From assembly GCA_964035575.1 (NCBI GenBank), contig OZ037932.1, positions 310,001 through 374,000 on the forward strand: DNA of 64,000 bases, written 5' to 3'. Shown here piece by piece: positions 32,567-44,112 of the stretch. This DNA comes from Rhynchopus sp. YZ270_cl-10 (Eukaryota > Euglenozoa > Diplonemea > Diplonemida > Diplonemidae). The number at the start of each line of letters is the position of its first letter. Within the stretch, counting starts at the first letter, position 1. The position numbers were made by a program, and so were the translations under genes. The notes under the pieces were generated by a model that saw only the letters and a list, made by a program, of their open reading frames with translations, was not told where the DNA came from and searched no databases.

Positions 32567-34486
32567 TTATGCCGCAAGAAGAAGGACCAAGGCTTCAAAG
32601 AAGAAGACGTGGGAGAGCGGGCAGAGCTGGTGTGGGTGGTATTGGTGTGACGCGGAGGTGTCGTGCGCTGTGACGTAGGAGAGATTGTCTTGGAGAGAGA
32701 GCCGGCAGAGGAATAGCGTGAGGATGAAGCACAACGCCACCAACGCTGTGTCCACGCACCACACCGACCACAGCACGCTCAGCACTGCGAGCGATGCATA
32801 AAACACTTCATTTGGAACACCTACCAGACGACGCCCCACCTTTACCAATCCCAACCCATCCACGCAATTCACCATACGAAGCAAACAAGCACCAAATACA
32901 GCAGACCCCAACACCCCTCCAGACCCCTTCGCAGTCCACATCACCACCAACGGAGGCAAAACAGTACTAAAAACCCGAACCCGAAAAGGCATAATGCTCG
33001 TCGTTTCGAAAGACGTCGGAGGTGCTGGTGGTGCTGTCTTCGTTTCCTCCACCTCTTTGGTAATCTTTATTTCTTCGGACCCATCAAAATCAACGTGTTT
33101 GTCATGTTTATTATTATCGTCACATTCTGCAACTTCCACCCTCCGTTTTAATGCCTCCATCTTCGCCTTCGCAGTTCGAACGGGCCCTCGGAGACCCGAT
33201 TTTGGGGTTTTTGAATTGGGTTTTTCATCCCCTTCCGCAACTTTCTTCTCATAGTCGGAAAAGGTTGGGGCACGGCGGTCTTTGGTTGGGCCTTCTTTTG
33301 GGGCATTCTTTTTAGAATTTTTTGCATCGTTTTCGTTTTCATCAGGAAGAATCCTTTGGTAGACCTCGCATGCACAGAGCGCGCCGCAAAGAAAGAATAC
33401 GTCAACATTGTACGGATCACATGCAACAAGAGTTGCAGCAAGGAGTGCAGACAACGCCTTTAAGACATCTGCCTTGAACAAAGACAGTGCTGTGCAGCCA
33501 ATGTACAACAGACCCTGGGTGCTGCCTACTTCTGCAAATGGGTCGCCTCCCCAAGCGTACACAATACCGTACCAATTACAATAGGTCAACCCAGCTACCC
33601 CAATGTAAATCCCCCTCTGTGTGCGCAAAGACAGCCCCTTGCTTTCTTCACTGTTTTTCGCCCCCCTCATGAGGGCCGGGAAGTTGTCGGTGGTACGTTC
33701 CTCTGGTGCAAAGTTCTCATCGTACATTTTTTCGTATTTCGAAACGATGTCATATCCTTCAGAAAACAGAGTACTGCAGGACAGCCGGGTGGCTGCAAAC
33801 CCGATGGGGAGAATCACAGAGGCCCATACGAGGAATGACCAGCGTTGTAAGGTTTTGACGTCAGATTCATGGATAAGGTGTAATTCTGCGAAGAGGAAGG
33901 CGCCGAGGAAGGCAGCGATGCGGAGACCGGATACGTCATAGTATGCGTAGCGGATTTGAAAGAAGATGCATATTCCGCAGCATATCATGCTGCTTAGTAG
34001 TGGTTCGAGCACTCCACCTTCTACCCCATCGTGGCTGATTAATGCGGAGAAGACTGCAGAGGCACATCCAACCGCAAACAGAATCACTTCAATCACCGCA
34101 TTCTGCTCTGAGCATGCCCCCGAGGTGACACGGTCAAAAATTCGAAACAGCGCCATCACCCAGAAACACAGAAGAGCAGAGTGCTCCCTCACACCCAGCC
34201 CAGAGTTGAGATGCACCGCAGCAGATATGATGCAGCAAAGATACCCCGCAAGATGTGCAGACTCCAGCCGATCCGGAACTGCCACCCACCACATGAACCA
34301 GCCAGCCTCACGTTCAGTGCTAACTGCATAAGCGACGCTAGTAGACTGCAGCACGCTAATCACCCCAGCACAAAGTACCGACACCGCCTCAAGCACATCC
34401 CCAGAAAGCAAAAGGTACACCGAGAGCAATGCGGTGAACAGCCCTATTGGGATGGTACCTTGCTCTGCACCATGCCACTTCACCAT
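32567..34486 (-). CDS. large multi-pass membrane protein, unknown
   Basis: A single-exon frame of 639 residues is counted from MVKWHGAEQGTI. About ten or more hydrophobic segments occupy the N-terminal 400 residues. A hydrophilic, highly charged Lys/Glu-rich loop of roughly 120 residues follows, and then further membrane segments to the C-terminus. An upstream in-frame ATG at 34579 would add a His/Pro-rich leader. I prefer the inner start because a pyrimidine tract ending GCAG (34548-34547) lies between the two and may be a spliced-leader acceptor. I do not recognise the family; a channel, transporter or scaffold cannot be told apart. Confidence 0.65.
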   Translation of the reverse strand: MVKWHGAEQGTIPIGLFTALLSVYLLLSGDVLEAVSVLCAGVISVLQSTSVAYAVSTEREAGWFMWWVAVPDRLESAHLAGYLCCIISAAVHLNSGLGVREHSALLCFWVMALFRIFDRVTSGACSEQNAVIEVILFAVGCASAVFSALISHDGVEGGVLEPLLSSMICCGICIFFQIRYAYYDVSGLRIAAFLGAFLFAELHLIHESDVKTLQRWSFLVWASVILPIGFAATRLSCSTLFSEGYDIVSKYEKMYDENFAPEERTTDNFPALMRGAKNSEESKGLSLRTQRGIYIGVAGLTYCNWYGIVYAWGGDPFAEVGSTQGLLYIGCTALSLFKADVLKALSALLAATLVACDPYNVDVFFLCGALCACEVYQRILPDENENDAKNSKKNAPKEGPTKDRRAPTFSDYEKKVAEGDEKPNSKTPKSGLRGPVRTAKAKMEALKRRVEVAECDDNNKHDKHVDFDGSEEIKITKEVEETKTAPPAPPTSFETTSIMPFRVRVFSTVLPPLVVMWTAKGSGGVLGSAVFGACLLRMVNCVDGLGLVKVGRRLVGVPNEVFYASLAVLSVLWSVWCVDTALVALCFILTLFLCRLSLQDNLSYVTAHDTSASHQYHPHQLCPLSHVFFFEALVLLLAA

Positions 34487-35069
34487 GCTGGGGTGAGGAG
34501 GGGGTGGGTAGTGGTGGTGGTGGTGTGGATCCTGTATGGGTAGGGCCTGCAGAGAGAGCGTGAAATAGAAACTTAACACTCAAACGATAAAATCCATGGG
34601 AGAGAGGTTGTGGTGAAACGCACACACCTCAACCTGGTTGGTGAGGATTCGCTCTGCAGCGCGGTTCGTCCCCAGAAGGTCCGCAAGTGTGTTCAAAATG
34701 CTGTATTTCTATTTGCTCCTTCATTTCATGAGGGTGACAAGAGAAATCAATATCAAGAAAAACATTGAGAATGATGTACAGCAACAACCCCTTTCTTAAG
34801 AATCGCAAAAATTTCGTAAAAAAGGGGGACGAGATTTTGCTGATTTTTTTTTTCAAAAATTTCTGTTGATATAGACAAGAAGTAGTCGGAAATACAACTT
34901 CGAGCTGCTTTTTTAAAGCAAAAACAAACCCCCTCTCCAGCTGGAAAGCTGAGAAAACCATTTCCCCCTAATTTTTTTTTTTGTGGTTGTACCAGTGTAG
35001 ACAACCCTCCGGAGACAATTTTTTCCCTACATCCTCCCTTTCCTTCCCAAACCCCCTCCCTCCCTCCCT
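34487..35069. other. intergenic
   Basis: No gene is seen; a divergent family E repeat lies near 34981-35016. Confidence 0.5.
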
Positions 35070-35660
35070 TCACAACAATGCAAGAATTTTATCCAGCATC
35101 CCCTCTGACTCATTGACGCACTTTTCAAACCGCTCAGCGTCTATTGTTAATACGTCCGCAGTGCCTGCAAAGAAGAGCCACAGCCCCATCACTTGATCGG
35201 ATATGATTGGGAGGTATTCGTCGTCCTCGACTTCGTCTGCACCTTGCACCATGCATACTAGGTCTGCTGCTCGAATTAGTCTATCGCGGTTGACATCGAT
35301 GATGGAGAAAACGATGCGTGGGAGTAATGGTGTTTTGAAGATTATTGCTTCTTGGCAGGCAAGGTATTCGGTAAAGGTGAAGCTCTCCCCGCCAGCATGC
35401 GCGTAGCCGCGGAATAGCTTTGCGGCCTGCAGGTCCGCATCCACCCACCCATTCTTGTTCTCCCGAAACGAAAAAAACCCCATCAAACTCAACTGCTCCA
35501 AATACTTCATCATGCACGCAGCCGACATCTTCCCGTCAGGGGCCGTTTTATAAAACGCACCATGCATCTTCTGGATCCTCCCTGCTGAAAAATGCGATCT
35601 TGTAATCTTAATATACCCTTCCATCTCATCTTCCGGGATTTTTGAGGCACACAATCCCAT
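35070..35660 (-). CDS. EF-hand-like, N-myristoylation-signal protein
   Basis: A single exon of 196 residues. MGLCASK at the start fits an N-myristoylation signal with a nearby Cys for palmitoylation, so membrane anchoring is likely. One EF-hand-like loop, DVNRDRLIRAAD around residues 123-134, has acidic or Asn residues at positions 1, 3 and 5 and ends in Asp rather than the usual Glu. The remaining helices resemble the degenerate hands of calcineurin-B/recoverin-type proteins. It could be a calcium sensor or a pseudo-sensor. Confidence in the gene is high; confidence in calcium binding is moderate. Confidence 0.72.
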   Translation of the reverse strand: MGLCASKIPEDEMEGYIKITRSHFSAGRIQKMHGAFYKTAPDGKMSAACMMKYLEQLSLMGFFSFRENKNGWVDADLQAAKLFRGYAHAGGESFTFTEYLACQEAIIFKTPLLPRIVFSIIDVNRDRLIRAADLVCMVQGADEVEDDEYLPIISDQVMGLWLFFAGTADVLTIDAERFEKCVNESEGMLDKILALL

Positions 35661-35859
35661 TTTGCAAAAAAAGGATAAAAAAAGGGGGAGAGAGGGAGAG
35701 GAGGATCAACTATCGCGGCGCTTAATACATATTTGTTGTGTAGGATGGGTTGGTGCTGAAGGGAGGGGAGATGAGAAAGTGGGTATGGAGTGTGGGGGGA
35801 GGCAATGTGGTTGTAGGGCACCAAAAAATGTGTATTTTCAGATGCAAAATACTAAAATA

Positions 35860-36400
35860 ATTGAATCATGGGGGGGTTCGTCTCAACAAAAGGCGAAGAA
35901 GGAGGAAAGGAGGAAGCAGTTCCTGGATGCATCCAGACAGATATGGTAGTTTGCGGAGTTTGAGCTGACTGCATTATTAAAGGAACACAAAAAAATACCA
36001 GTATCGAGCACAGGATATACCCGGCTCACGGAGAGGCGACACCATCTTTGTGACAGAAGGTCGGAGGAGACGGTGGCAGATCTGCAGAGGCTGGAATCCT
36101 CAGTCCGTATGGCAGGACCATCGTACTGGGGCCAGTGCAGGACCCTCGTGCAGAAGGAAGCGACGACGTGGGGAGGTGCCGCGCATTACACAACACCCCC
36201 GCGATGTTGGCCAAACAGCGCGAACGCTCCGTTCGGGAGTGGTACGAGACGCAGCAAGACCCTGCTTCTCCGACACAGTGCACAGCTACACCATTGCGGG
36301 GGAGGACCCGAAGTACGCTGTTCCTGAAGAGAGAAATGTGACTTTTCGTGTCTCTGATCGGTGCAATGCGGCGAACCCTCTGTTGGGGTGCAGAACGTAA
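35860..36400 (+). pseudogene. plus-strand coiled-coil gene remnant
   Basis: A GC-raised stretch reads as protein on the plus strand. KKEERRKQFLDASRQIW is followed in frame, after a TAG at 35947-35949, by FAEFELTALLKEHKK and RRSEETVADLQRLESSV. Protein-like text then moves to other frames (AKQRERSVREWYETQQD, then HSYTIAGEDPKYAVPEERN) before a stop near 36400. Two or three frame changes and one stop point to a decayed host gene, though unrecognised introns could explain part of this. The charged helical character recalls flagellar structural proteins, but no family is recognised. Confidence 0.4.
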
Positions 36401-37195
36401 TGAATAATGAGACAAATGACAAAAAATACGGTTTTTTGGAGTAAAAAAGCAGAGATAAGGAACAGCCCTGGAAAAGGAGACATCCATTTGCCTCGCACGC
36501 AGGAAGAAGGCTTCATTGAGCTAACCTGAGAACGCAGGTGGAAGGGAGATAGCATGGAGCAGCACCGCTTCAATGCGACAATTGTTTTTCTCACCCAAGA
36601 AGAAAATGCAAAAAAGTTTTCATCCTTTTTTTTTGTGACCACTATGGTAGGAAGCGACATAACAATAACAAAAAAGCACCCCTGGAGGCTTTACACACTT
36701 GAAGAGGGGGGGAGTGGGGGAGGGAGTGCTGGACGCTGGGATTTTCCACACAACAATAATAATCAAAAACAAAAAGAATACGGAGTAAAAACAGAGGTTT
36801 CAACTGTATAAAAAGACGAATGCTGCCTGAGTTAAAAGAGAAGGCAAATGACACAGGGGGGGTTTTTTGGACGTGCTCGCTCACCTGAAGTAGGGAGAAC
36901 GCAATGGGCACAACACATAGTCAATATTCCCATTTTTTTTTTTTCCGTACTTACGAAATTTCCCTTCAAAAAAAAATTGATTTCAAACACAAAAGGCAAG
37001 GATAGATGAAACAATATCGCGGAAAGTGGCCAAAAAACAAAAAACCTCCCTCCCTCTGCGTTAAAATAGCAACAGAGGTTTGTATGTGAACCTAAGCCTC
37101 CAGTATTTTCGTCGACACGAAAAAGAATGGACTGTCTGCCTCCAAAAAATGCAAAAGAAAACTTGAAATCTTGCGGACAGACAAATACATCTGCT

Positions 37196-37269
37196 CACCT
37201 GATTTTGCCTGAAATTTGGTGGTGTCAAAACCACTTTTAACTCCTCCAAATTTCAGGAAAAATCAGGTG
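37196..37269. repeat. 74-bp foldback with CACCTGATTTT ends
   Basis: Left arm CACCTGATTTTGCCTGAAAT is mirrored by CCAAATTTCAGG-AAAAATCAGGTG at the right. It shares its terminal motif with 18576-18691. Confidence 0.75.
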
Positions 37270-37903
37270 GTCTACATAGAATGTTTTCTAATAGACTCGG
37301 GTTTTCACGCAATTTTTATTACCCCCATCATCGGGGTCGAAAGCCCCCTGCTAGGAGAAGCAACGAACTCGATCATGTTCCCTCACTTACCGTGTACTTT
37401 CTTTCTCTGCACGAATAGCCACCAGCTGATCTGCTGTTGTGGCCTCCCCAAAAAAAAAATGTTGATTTGAAATACAAAGCCCTCTCGTGACAGTGTACCT
37501 TTGAAAAAAAACAAACCAAAACAAAAGGTTTTTCAAGATGCACTTCGCACCTTTTGCCACCTTGATCACGGATAATCCCCTCACCCACATACTGTCAAAT
37601 ACTTACAAAAGGAAAATCAACAAAAAGAAAACATTCAATACAGTTTTGGCTAGAGTGAAAGATGTGGGAACAGGATTTTTTTTTCTTTTTTTCTTTTTTG
37701 GAAAGATAACTTGGGGGAGGGATAGAATGTATAACCCCCCGTTGGCGCGAGATTGCGTAAGAGGGTTCGTCTTTGTTTGTTTGATTTTTGTTGATTTTTT
37801 TTTGAAAAAGGGTGGGGTGGCACTTCATTGGTACAAGAAGGTGCCCCTCCCCCACAGGGACTGCCGTTTTTTTTTCAGATAAAAAGCTGGAAATGTGCCT
37901 CTC

Positions 37904-37920
37904 ATACACACACACACACA
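37904..37920 (+). repeat. short (CA)n run
   Basis: A CA dinucleotide run immediately before the family G copy at 37932. Confidence 0.7.
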
Positions 37921-40701
37921 TCTTAAAATTTTGTGCGTAAAGTGTGTAATAAACATTCTGTGGTGATATTTTTATTACTGCAATACGCTCCCACAGACCT
38001 GGCCGTAAAGAGGAAACCTCTTTGAGGCCAAAAAAAAGGGGGGGAAATAGATGCGGTGTAGGTCGTTCTTGATCCTACACAAAGTCCTGGACTCAATTGA
38101 ATTGAGAGAGAGAGACAAGACTGGTTGTCCTCCATCCTCATCTCCTCACCCCACACAAAAAAACGGCAGACCGAAAATATCCAAGGACAAACAGATTTGA
38201 AACACTGTAACATCGTTCTTTGTTGGAATAGGAAACTGGCACCCAGACATTTTTTCCCTCGTATTTTCACATTTTTTTCGAAGAAAAAAAAAAAAGATAA
38301 GACAGCGTCTGAAGGGCAGTCACACAGAACCAACGGATCAAAGTAAAGGATGGTGCTCCGTGAGGGGTCGATATTGACAGGTCGCTGACACAGGGACTCT
38401 ATACACAATATTGACATAATATTGACAGGTCGCCGACAGGTCGTTGACCAACTTCCGAAAGCACCAAAGGATGATATTTTTTTTTGTTGTGCCGCGCAAA
38501 AAGAAAACGCCTCGATGGATGTAAACACCCTGAAAAAGAATGGGAGGGGGAAAAAATTGCTGGAAAAGATGATGCGGGCCTTGTGTGCACACATCCCTTT
38601 CTTCTTCGAGCAATAGAAAGCTTCTAATATGTGTCTCTCATCGTACATGAAAGGTAACAAAGGCAAATCGTCTGAAGGTGCAAAATATCTCTGCATACAC
38701 GCGGACCGCCAGACAGCAGACAAAAAAAAAAAAATGATTACCAGGATGATCCTGAGGCCTCACGGAATCAGTCATCTGAACAAAACAACTGCACACAGTG
38801 GTTAAAAGAACGTTCTGCCTAAAGGAACTTCGCTATATATTTCAATCCCGCCTTCTTTAGGTGGGCGTACCATTTCTGTAAAACCACTATGCAATAAAGT
38901 AGAGTTGAAATACAAAGCCCTCTCGTGAACAGTGTACCTACCAAATTGCTTTGTCCATAATGCATGGAAAAAAAGGTTGTGAATTTTGACAGAGTTGTCC
39001 TCCGAAAAAAGGTAGGGATAGGAAGCACGCACAGCCGTAAAGAGAAGCTGAAAAGTGCAAACGCCTCACCGGAGTATGGGCATACTACGTCTCTGTAAGC
39101 GACCTGTACCAAAAAAAAATTAGTTCATATGCTTTCAAATCAAAGAACAGAAATTTGTGCGCTCAAATCCGGAAAACAAAAAGGGTGAAAAAAAAAAAAA
39201 TGTGTTAAACTGAAGTATGGCTGTCGTGGTTAATTCAGAGTACCCAAAGACAACAAGCACGCTTCGTATTTTTTTTCAATCCGTTTTGTTTGCCCGCAGC
39301 GCTGCCTCCAATCTTTTTAGAATTGACAACAAAGTTGTTTTATCAAAAAAGGGGTGAAGCTTTGATAGTGCAAAACGCCGCTGGGACGCAGGGCACTGAG
39401 GAAAAAAAAAAAAGGTACTTATTTCGCCTAAAGTTAAAGAGGATTTGAATTTCAAATAAAAAATGGGTTCTGGTACAAAAGGGGGGGAAAACTGAAAAAA
39501 CAAAAAAAAACATGAAATGAAATGAAATGAAACGAATGACCCACTGTACACAACGGGCGATATTCAATAATCCAGGAATTACCTATGACTGATTTCAAAC
39601 AACGCAACACATCTGAACCGTAAGAGTGTTTCAGTTTCGGACAAAAAAAATAGACGTTGTATCCGCTTATACAAAGCGTCACATTGTGTCTTTGTGCATC
39701 ATCTTTGTACACCGTTGGGGTGGACCCGAAAACCATGATTGTCTGGGAAAGAAACAATCATTGATTCAAGATAAGATGCTACACCTTACCTCGCTCATTC
39801 CAACAACAACACCCACCAACCTTTACGATCATTTTTTTGGATGCTGGAACGGCGTACCTCCCCACCCCTACCCCCCATCAGTTCCCTTGAAACTATAGCA
39901 AGACACAGAAAGCAATAGATAGTCAAATACTCCCACACAGACCAGACACTGCAACACAGCGTGTTGTGGTGTGGCCTTTTGGACGAAACAATTCAGTCGC
40001 CTCTGAACCGTGGGGACAATATCACAGAGAGAGAGGGAGAGGGGGAGAGAGGAACCTCTAAAGGCTACAGAAACCTAAAATAAAATGAATTTATCCCTTT
40101 TCGTGAACACAAAAAAAATGATGTGTCATTGACGAAATGTATTGAAGGTATAAGGAGGCACCTTTGTGGTAGGATTGGTAAAGGAGAAGGATAGTACACA
40201 CGGTAGAACGTCCTTCAAAAAATGCGTTACAAAAAAAAAACGTCGGAGAAAAAAAGAAAAAGAAAAGTTGATGCATGTGCCTCACAGTGCATGCACATCT
40301 CCCCATTTAAAAAAAATTGCTCTGATTACACGCATAACAATATTCCCCCTCCCCCCCCAATCTCCACGAATTCCCCCAATGATCAGGAATTTTATCATCC
40401 CTCAATCTTTGTTTTGCCTTTGCAATATGGAGAAAACCCTTGCCACGCAAAAGAAACCTTCGACGAACTGATGAATCTGCTTCTGCAATTCCCATTTGAA
40501 TATCGCGTCTAGCTAGCTGGTCTTCATCGAATCCTCGAGCCAAGACATCCAACCGATAAGTGCAGTTGGTGTCGCCTGCACTAAGCGCTATTAACAGGGA
40601 CGCCAAAAAAAAAGCTTGGAGCTTTGGGAAAAATTCTCTGCATCCGTCTTAAACACAGCGCTGGGAAGAATCCTCGGAGAAATATAATTTCAAACCCACT
40701 C

Positions 40702-41763
40702 TTATTCAATCATAAGAAGCTCCGCTTCTGCCTGCTCCTTTGCTACTTTGGACTCTGTTTTGCTGAGCACGATGTATCCATTCTTTGCACCTCCTTTTGA
40801 TGGGAGCGACTCGGATAGGTCAGAGACATCTTCACGGGCAAGCATACGGCTGCGTACGAGGACAACCAAAAGCACAGTGAGCAAAAGAACTGCGACGCCA
40901 CCACCGATGATCGCGATGAGAAGCAGGGTGGACAGACCGCCACTGTCGTCGTTGCTGCTGCTACTGCTGGAGGCATCTGCTGAAGATGACGGTGCAGACG
41001 ACGGCACCACCGGAGCCACCGTATCAATCGGCATCGCAGTAGGCTCCTGAGACGGTGCCACTGATGCCGGATCCAAATGAAAGGCAAACCCATTCCCCAC
41101 AGGCCCCACATCCGGTGTAAACGCCACTGTCACCGAATCAGTACACTGCACATCAAACGTCGTCACCGACGACACCGTATGCACCGCCCTCCCAATCACC
41201 TGAATCACATCCGTCTCAATCTCCAAGTCCTTAAACGAAGCCACCTGAACCCCTGAACACGGAAAATGCCAGCAGCTTGTCACATTCGCGTAATTCGCGA
41301 AGATAAGAAACGGCTTCAACATATACCTGCAGGAATCGGTCGGTGGGTGTTCCTCCGGCTCTACCGGCGCCCAGGAGAGGACGGGAGGGGAGGAGAGGAA
41401 GGTGAACAGCACCTCGATGGTGCCTGTCGGGCATTGGAAGTACATGCTGCCGGCGTTGCTGAGGGTGTTGCTTCCGGTGCCTGCGGCAGTGGGGGATGGG
41501 GTGCCGGCAATGAGGGTGATGTTGTAGCCACCTGCGGTATTTTCAATGGATTGCACCAGCTGTCCGCCGAAATTGAAGTTGACAAAAAGGTTGCAGGTAG
41601 CAGAAAAGCAGGCCTCAGTAGTTCCTGGTGGGAATACAGGGGTGGTATAGGTGGGGCTGCCAACCTGCGTGCAGTCAATCGAATTCCCCGGCACCGCAAG
41701 AGCGAACAACACTCCGCAAAACAACATTGGGAGTAGCTGCGGGTTCTGTCCGTTTCCCCCCAT
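40702..41763 (-). CDS. type I membrane (surface-type) protein
   Basis: A single exon of 353 residues counted from MGGNGQNPQLLPMLF. A signal peptide (hydrophobic core about residues 10-26) is followed by a roughly 230-residue ectodomain with about ten cysteines and N-glycosylation sites such as NITL and NVTS. A Ser/Pro/Thr-rich stalk, a membrane segment (LLLIAIIGGGVAVLLLTVLL) and a short cytoplasmic tail complete it. No named domain is recognised. The frame stays open to an upstream ATG at 42015 inside a family C repeat. The inner start is preferred because the signal peptide follows it and a TCTTACACAG acceptor-like site lies 32 bases upstream. Confidence 0.75.
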   Translation of the reverse strand: MGGNGQNPQLLPMLFCGVLFALAVPGNSIDCTQVGSPTYTTPVFPPGTTEACFSATCNLFVNFNFGGQLVQSIENTAGGYNITLIAGTPSPTAAGTGSNTLSNAGSMYFQCPTGTIEVLFTFLSSPPVLSWAPVEPEEHPPTDSCRYMLKPFLIFANYANVTSCWHFPCSGVQVASFKDLEIETDVIQVIGRAVHTVSSVTTFDVQCTDSVTVAFTPDVGPVGNGFAFHLDPASVAPSQEPTAMPIDTVAPVVPSSAPSSSADASSSSSSNDDSGGLSTLLLIAIIGGGVAVLLLTVLLVVLVRSRMLAREDVSDLSESLPSKGGAKNGYIVLSKTESKVAKEQAEAELLMIE

Positions 41764-41923
41764 TTTATTTGGAGCAGGAACGAAGGGATGGGAGGCTGTG
41801 TAAGATTTGTGTAGGTGGTGTTGCCCTGGAGAGTGGCGTTGTGTTTGGGAGGATAGAAAAAAAAATGCATGACTAGCTTTGGCGCTGTTTTGTATGTACC
41901 CGCGGATTGAGGTTAAAAAAAGC

Positions 41924-42050
41924 TTGAAATACAAAGCCCTCTTCGTGAACAGTGTACCTTTGGTATGACCGAGTGTGTTCCGTGGGTGGACACCCCAACC
42001 ATGCAGTCCTACCATCCATTTCGTGGTTTACATCTGATATGCTCTACTCC
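41924..42050 (+). repeat. family C SINE-like repeat, full form
   Basis: A unit of about 125 bp starts GAAATACAAAGCCCTCTCGT, continues with GAACAGTGTACCTTTGGTAT, a G-rich block and GTGGACACCCCAACCATGCA, and ends ATTTCGTGGTTTACATCTGA. Another full copy is at 43408-43525 and a partly inverted-start copy at 62082-62160. 5' fragments only are near 9330, 37465, 38905, 48712, 50187 and 50574. All read in the plus direction. Confidence 0.85.
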
Positions 42051-43237
42051 CGCTTCCTCCTCATCGGTCAGATGAACGGAGAGTAATATTGCAAACATAG
42101 GAGCATCCTGTGTGATGTAGGTTGCTATGCCGATTGGGGTCCTCTGCCCGTTTCGCAGTGTGGGAGAGGCTGTAAAAAAAAATGTCTTTGCCATGAGGTT
42201 GCATAGAGGGGTTCCAGTTTATTTCATTTTTCCCCCATTTCACATGAATATGGGTGGGGAGGTTCGTACAAAAAAAAAAAAAAATAGATATTCGTTGCGG
42301 TCTAACTTTGAAGGGAGTGGGGAGGGAAGCAGGGCTGGGGTAGTCCCCCGAGAATACATGAAACAGAGAGAGGGGGAGAGGGGAAACACTGTGTGTGTTG
42401 ATAAAGTATGTTCCGTTGGATACTAAATGGTGTGTGTTTTTTTTTTTTTTTTGGGAAATTCTCCCTTTTTTGTTGTTGTTTTGATAATCTGGTGGTGAGC
42501 AGCAAGCCGCCATCCAGAATTTTTTTTTTTGGCACTCCCGATATTAGTGCAAGAGTACCAACATATTTACACAGTGGTGTTCTACAAAGGACCGAAAACT
42601 GACAAATTCGCTGATTTGTGAAACACCAAACACGGAAACAAAAAAAAAGTGGATGTGGGGGGAGAGAAACAAACAAACAATGGGTAAGACAGCTGCCTCA
42701 TGGGTGTATCAGGAAACACAGGGTATAGCGTTGCTGTCTTATTCGCTGCTCACTGTTTCCCTTTTTTTTTTTTTTGCAGAAACCCGCGTACATTTGTACC
42801 TACCTCCGTGTCTTTAGAGCAACGAAATGGAAGGCAAAATCGCTTTGTTCTGTAGCTATACCTTATTCAAAAGAACGGAAAATCATTTAGAGGGTGCAGT
42901 GCATGCAGTGCACTACTCCCTTTCTCGTCTCTTTAAGTAGAGAGAAGAACCATAATAATATTATAGGCGAAGTCGAGAATGGAAAGAAAAAAAAAAACTT
43001 TTTTGAAAATAACCGCGCCCCCTGAAAATTCATAACTAAAAAAGTTCGTTCTAACATTATGATAGGTTTATATTAGAATGGGAGATAGCCCCACTAAACC
43101 CAATCTCCCCTTTCCTTTTGATAACTACATAGGGGAGGATGTGCAGATGCACTTTTTTTTGAACACATTCCTTGAACACAATATCTCCGCTGTCTTTCCT
43201 TTATTTTTTTTTGCGTATTCTTTTTCAGAGGGGAAAG

Positions 43238-43304
43238 CATTTTCGATGTTGACAGGGTACAAGATAGGGAAAAACCCTATCTTATACCCTGATGTCGAAA
43301 ACAT
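43238..43304. repeat. 67-bp foldback
   Basis: Near-perfect inverted arms of about 30 bp around an AAAAA loop, meeting at GATAGGG/CCCTATC. Confidence 0.8.
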
Positions 43305-43550
43305 GAAGAAAATAAATTACAAAAAAAAAATTGGTATCAAGGAATCCTGCGAAGAATGCACACCCACATCCTTGAAAAAATGCCGGGGAAATTGGAAGAG
43401 GAAAAAAAGTTGTAATACAAAGCACTCTCGTGAACAGTGTACCTTTGGTATGACCGGCTGTACCGGGGGGGTGGACACCCCAACCATGCAGTCCTACATT
43501 CCATTTCGTGGTTTACATCTGATATAAAAAATTAAAACGAACAACTTTTA

Positions 43551-43596
43551 CATGGTAGTCTGGCCTACTGCAGAAACGGCCAGACTACTACGTATG
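43551..43596. repeat. 46-bp foldback
   Basis: Arms GTAGTCTGGCC and GGCCAGACTAC with a short loop; outer CATG/CATACG-like bases also pair partly. Confidence 0.7.
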
Positions 43597-44112
43597 ACAA
43601 CTGTAGAAAAAAAAAAAAAAAAGTGCGATGCGGTGAAAAAGTGTCCACACACCCTCCGTATCAGTCACTTCACATATTTGAGACAAAGATGTTTGACCCA
43701 CAGCCAACGCTATGACATTACGCCATGACAAAAAAACCGTGGCACCTTACAACCTGAGCTCTCCTGCCTTCAAATGGTAACACAATCTCTTTCACAACAA
43801 AAAGACAAAAAGCCTAATATCAAATCTAAAAAAAAAGTGAGAATAATACACTTCAAATGATCTCTCTTCGCAACACAAATTCCTACAGTATGCAGTATAT
43901 TTTCTTTTGTTCAGGCACACTGTTCATAAACAAAGGGAATTTTGAAGGAGCACCATTCGGATCACACATATCAACAAAGAAGTTTCAACAAATGAAAAAC
44001 AGATGTTTATTCCAATACCAAACTGTACATCCCCCATTTTTTTTTCATTCCCTGATAATTTACGCCATTCAGACCGTCTTTTTTCACACCTTTTTTTACC
44101 TCTCCCTCCACC

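Larger units (their letters stand above)
36401..40701. other. 4-kb interval without a confident gene
   Basis: Family C copies lie at about 37465 and 38905, G at 37932-38037, F at 38363-38466, A at 38746 and B at 39047 and 39362, plus a CACCTGA foldback. An open minus-strand stretch at 40307-40606 (containing LDVLARGFDEDQLARRD) has protein-like composition but no ATG at its start; it may be an exon or a remnant. Confidence 0.4.
42051..44112. other. gene-free interval
   Basis: No gene is seen. It has the second full family C copy and two small foldbacks (43238-43304, with arms TTTTCGATGTTGACAGGGTA, and 43551-43596, with arms GTAGTCTGGCC/GGCCAGACTAC). Confidence 0.6.
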
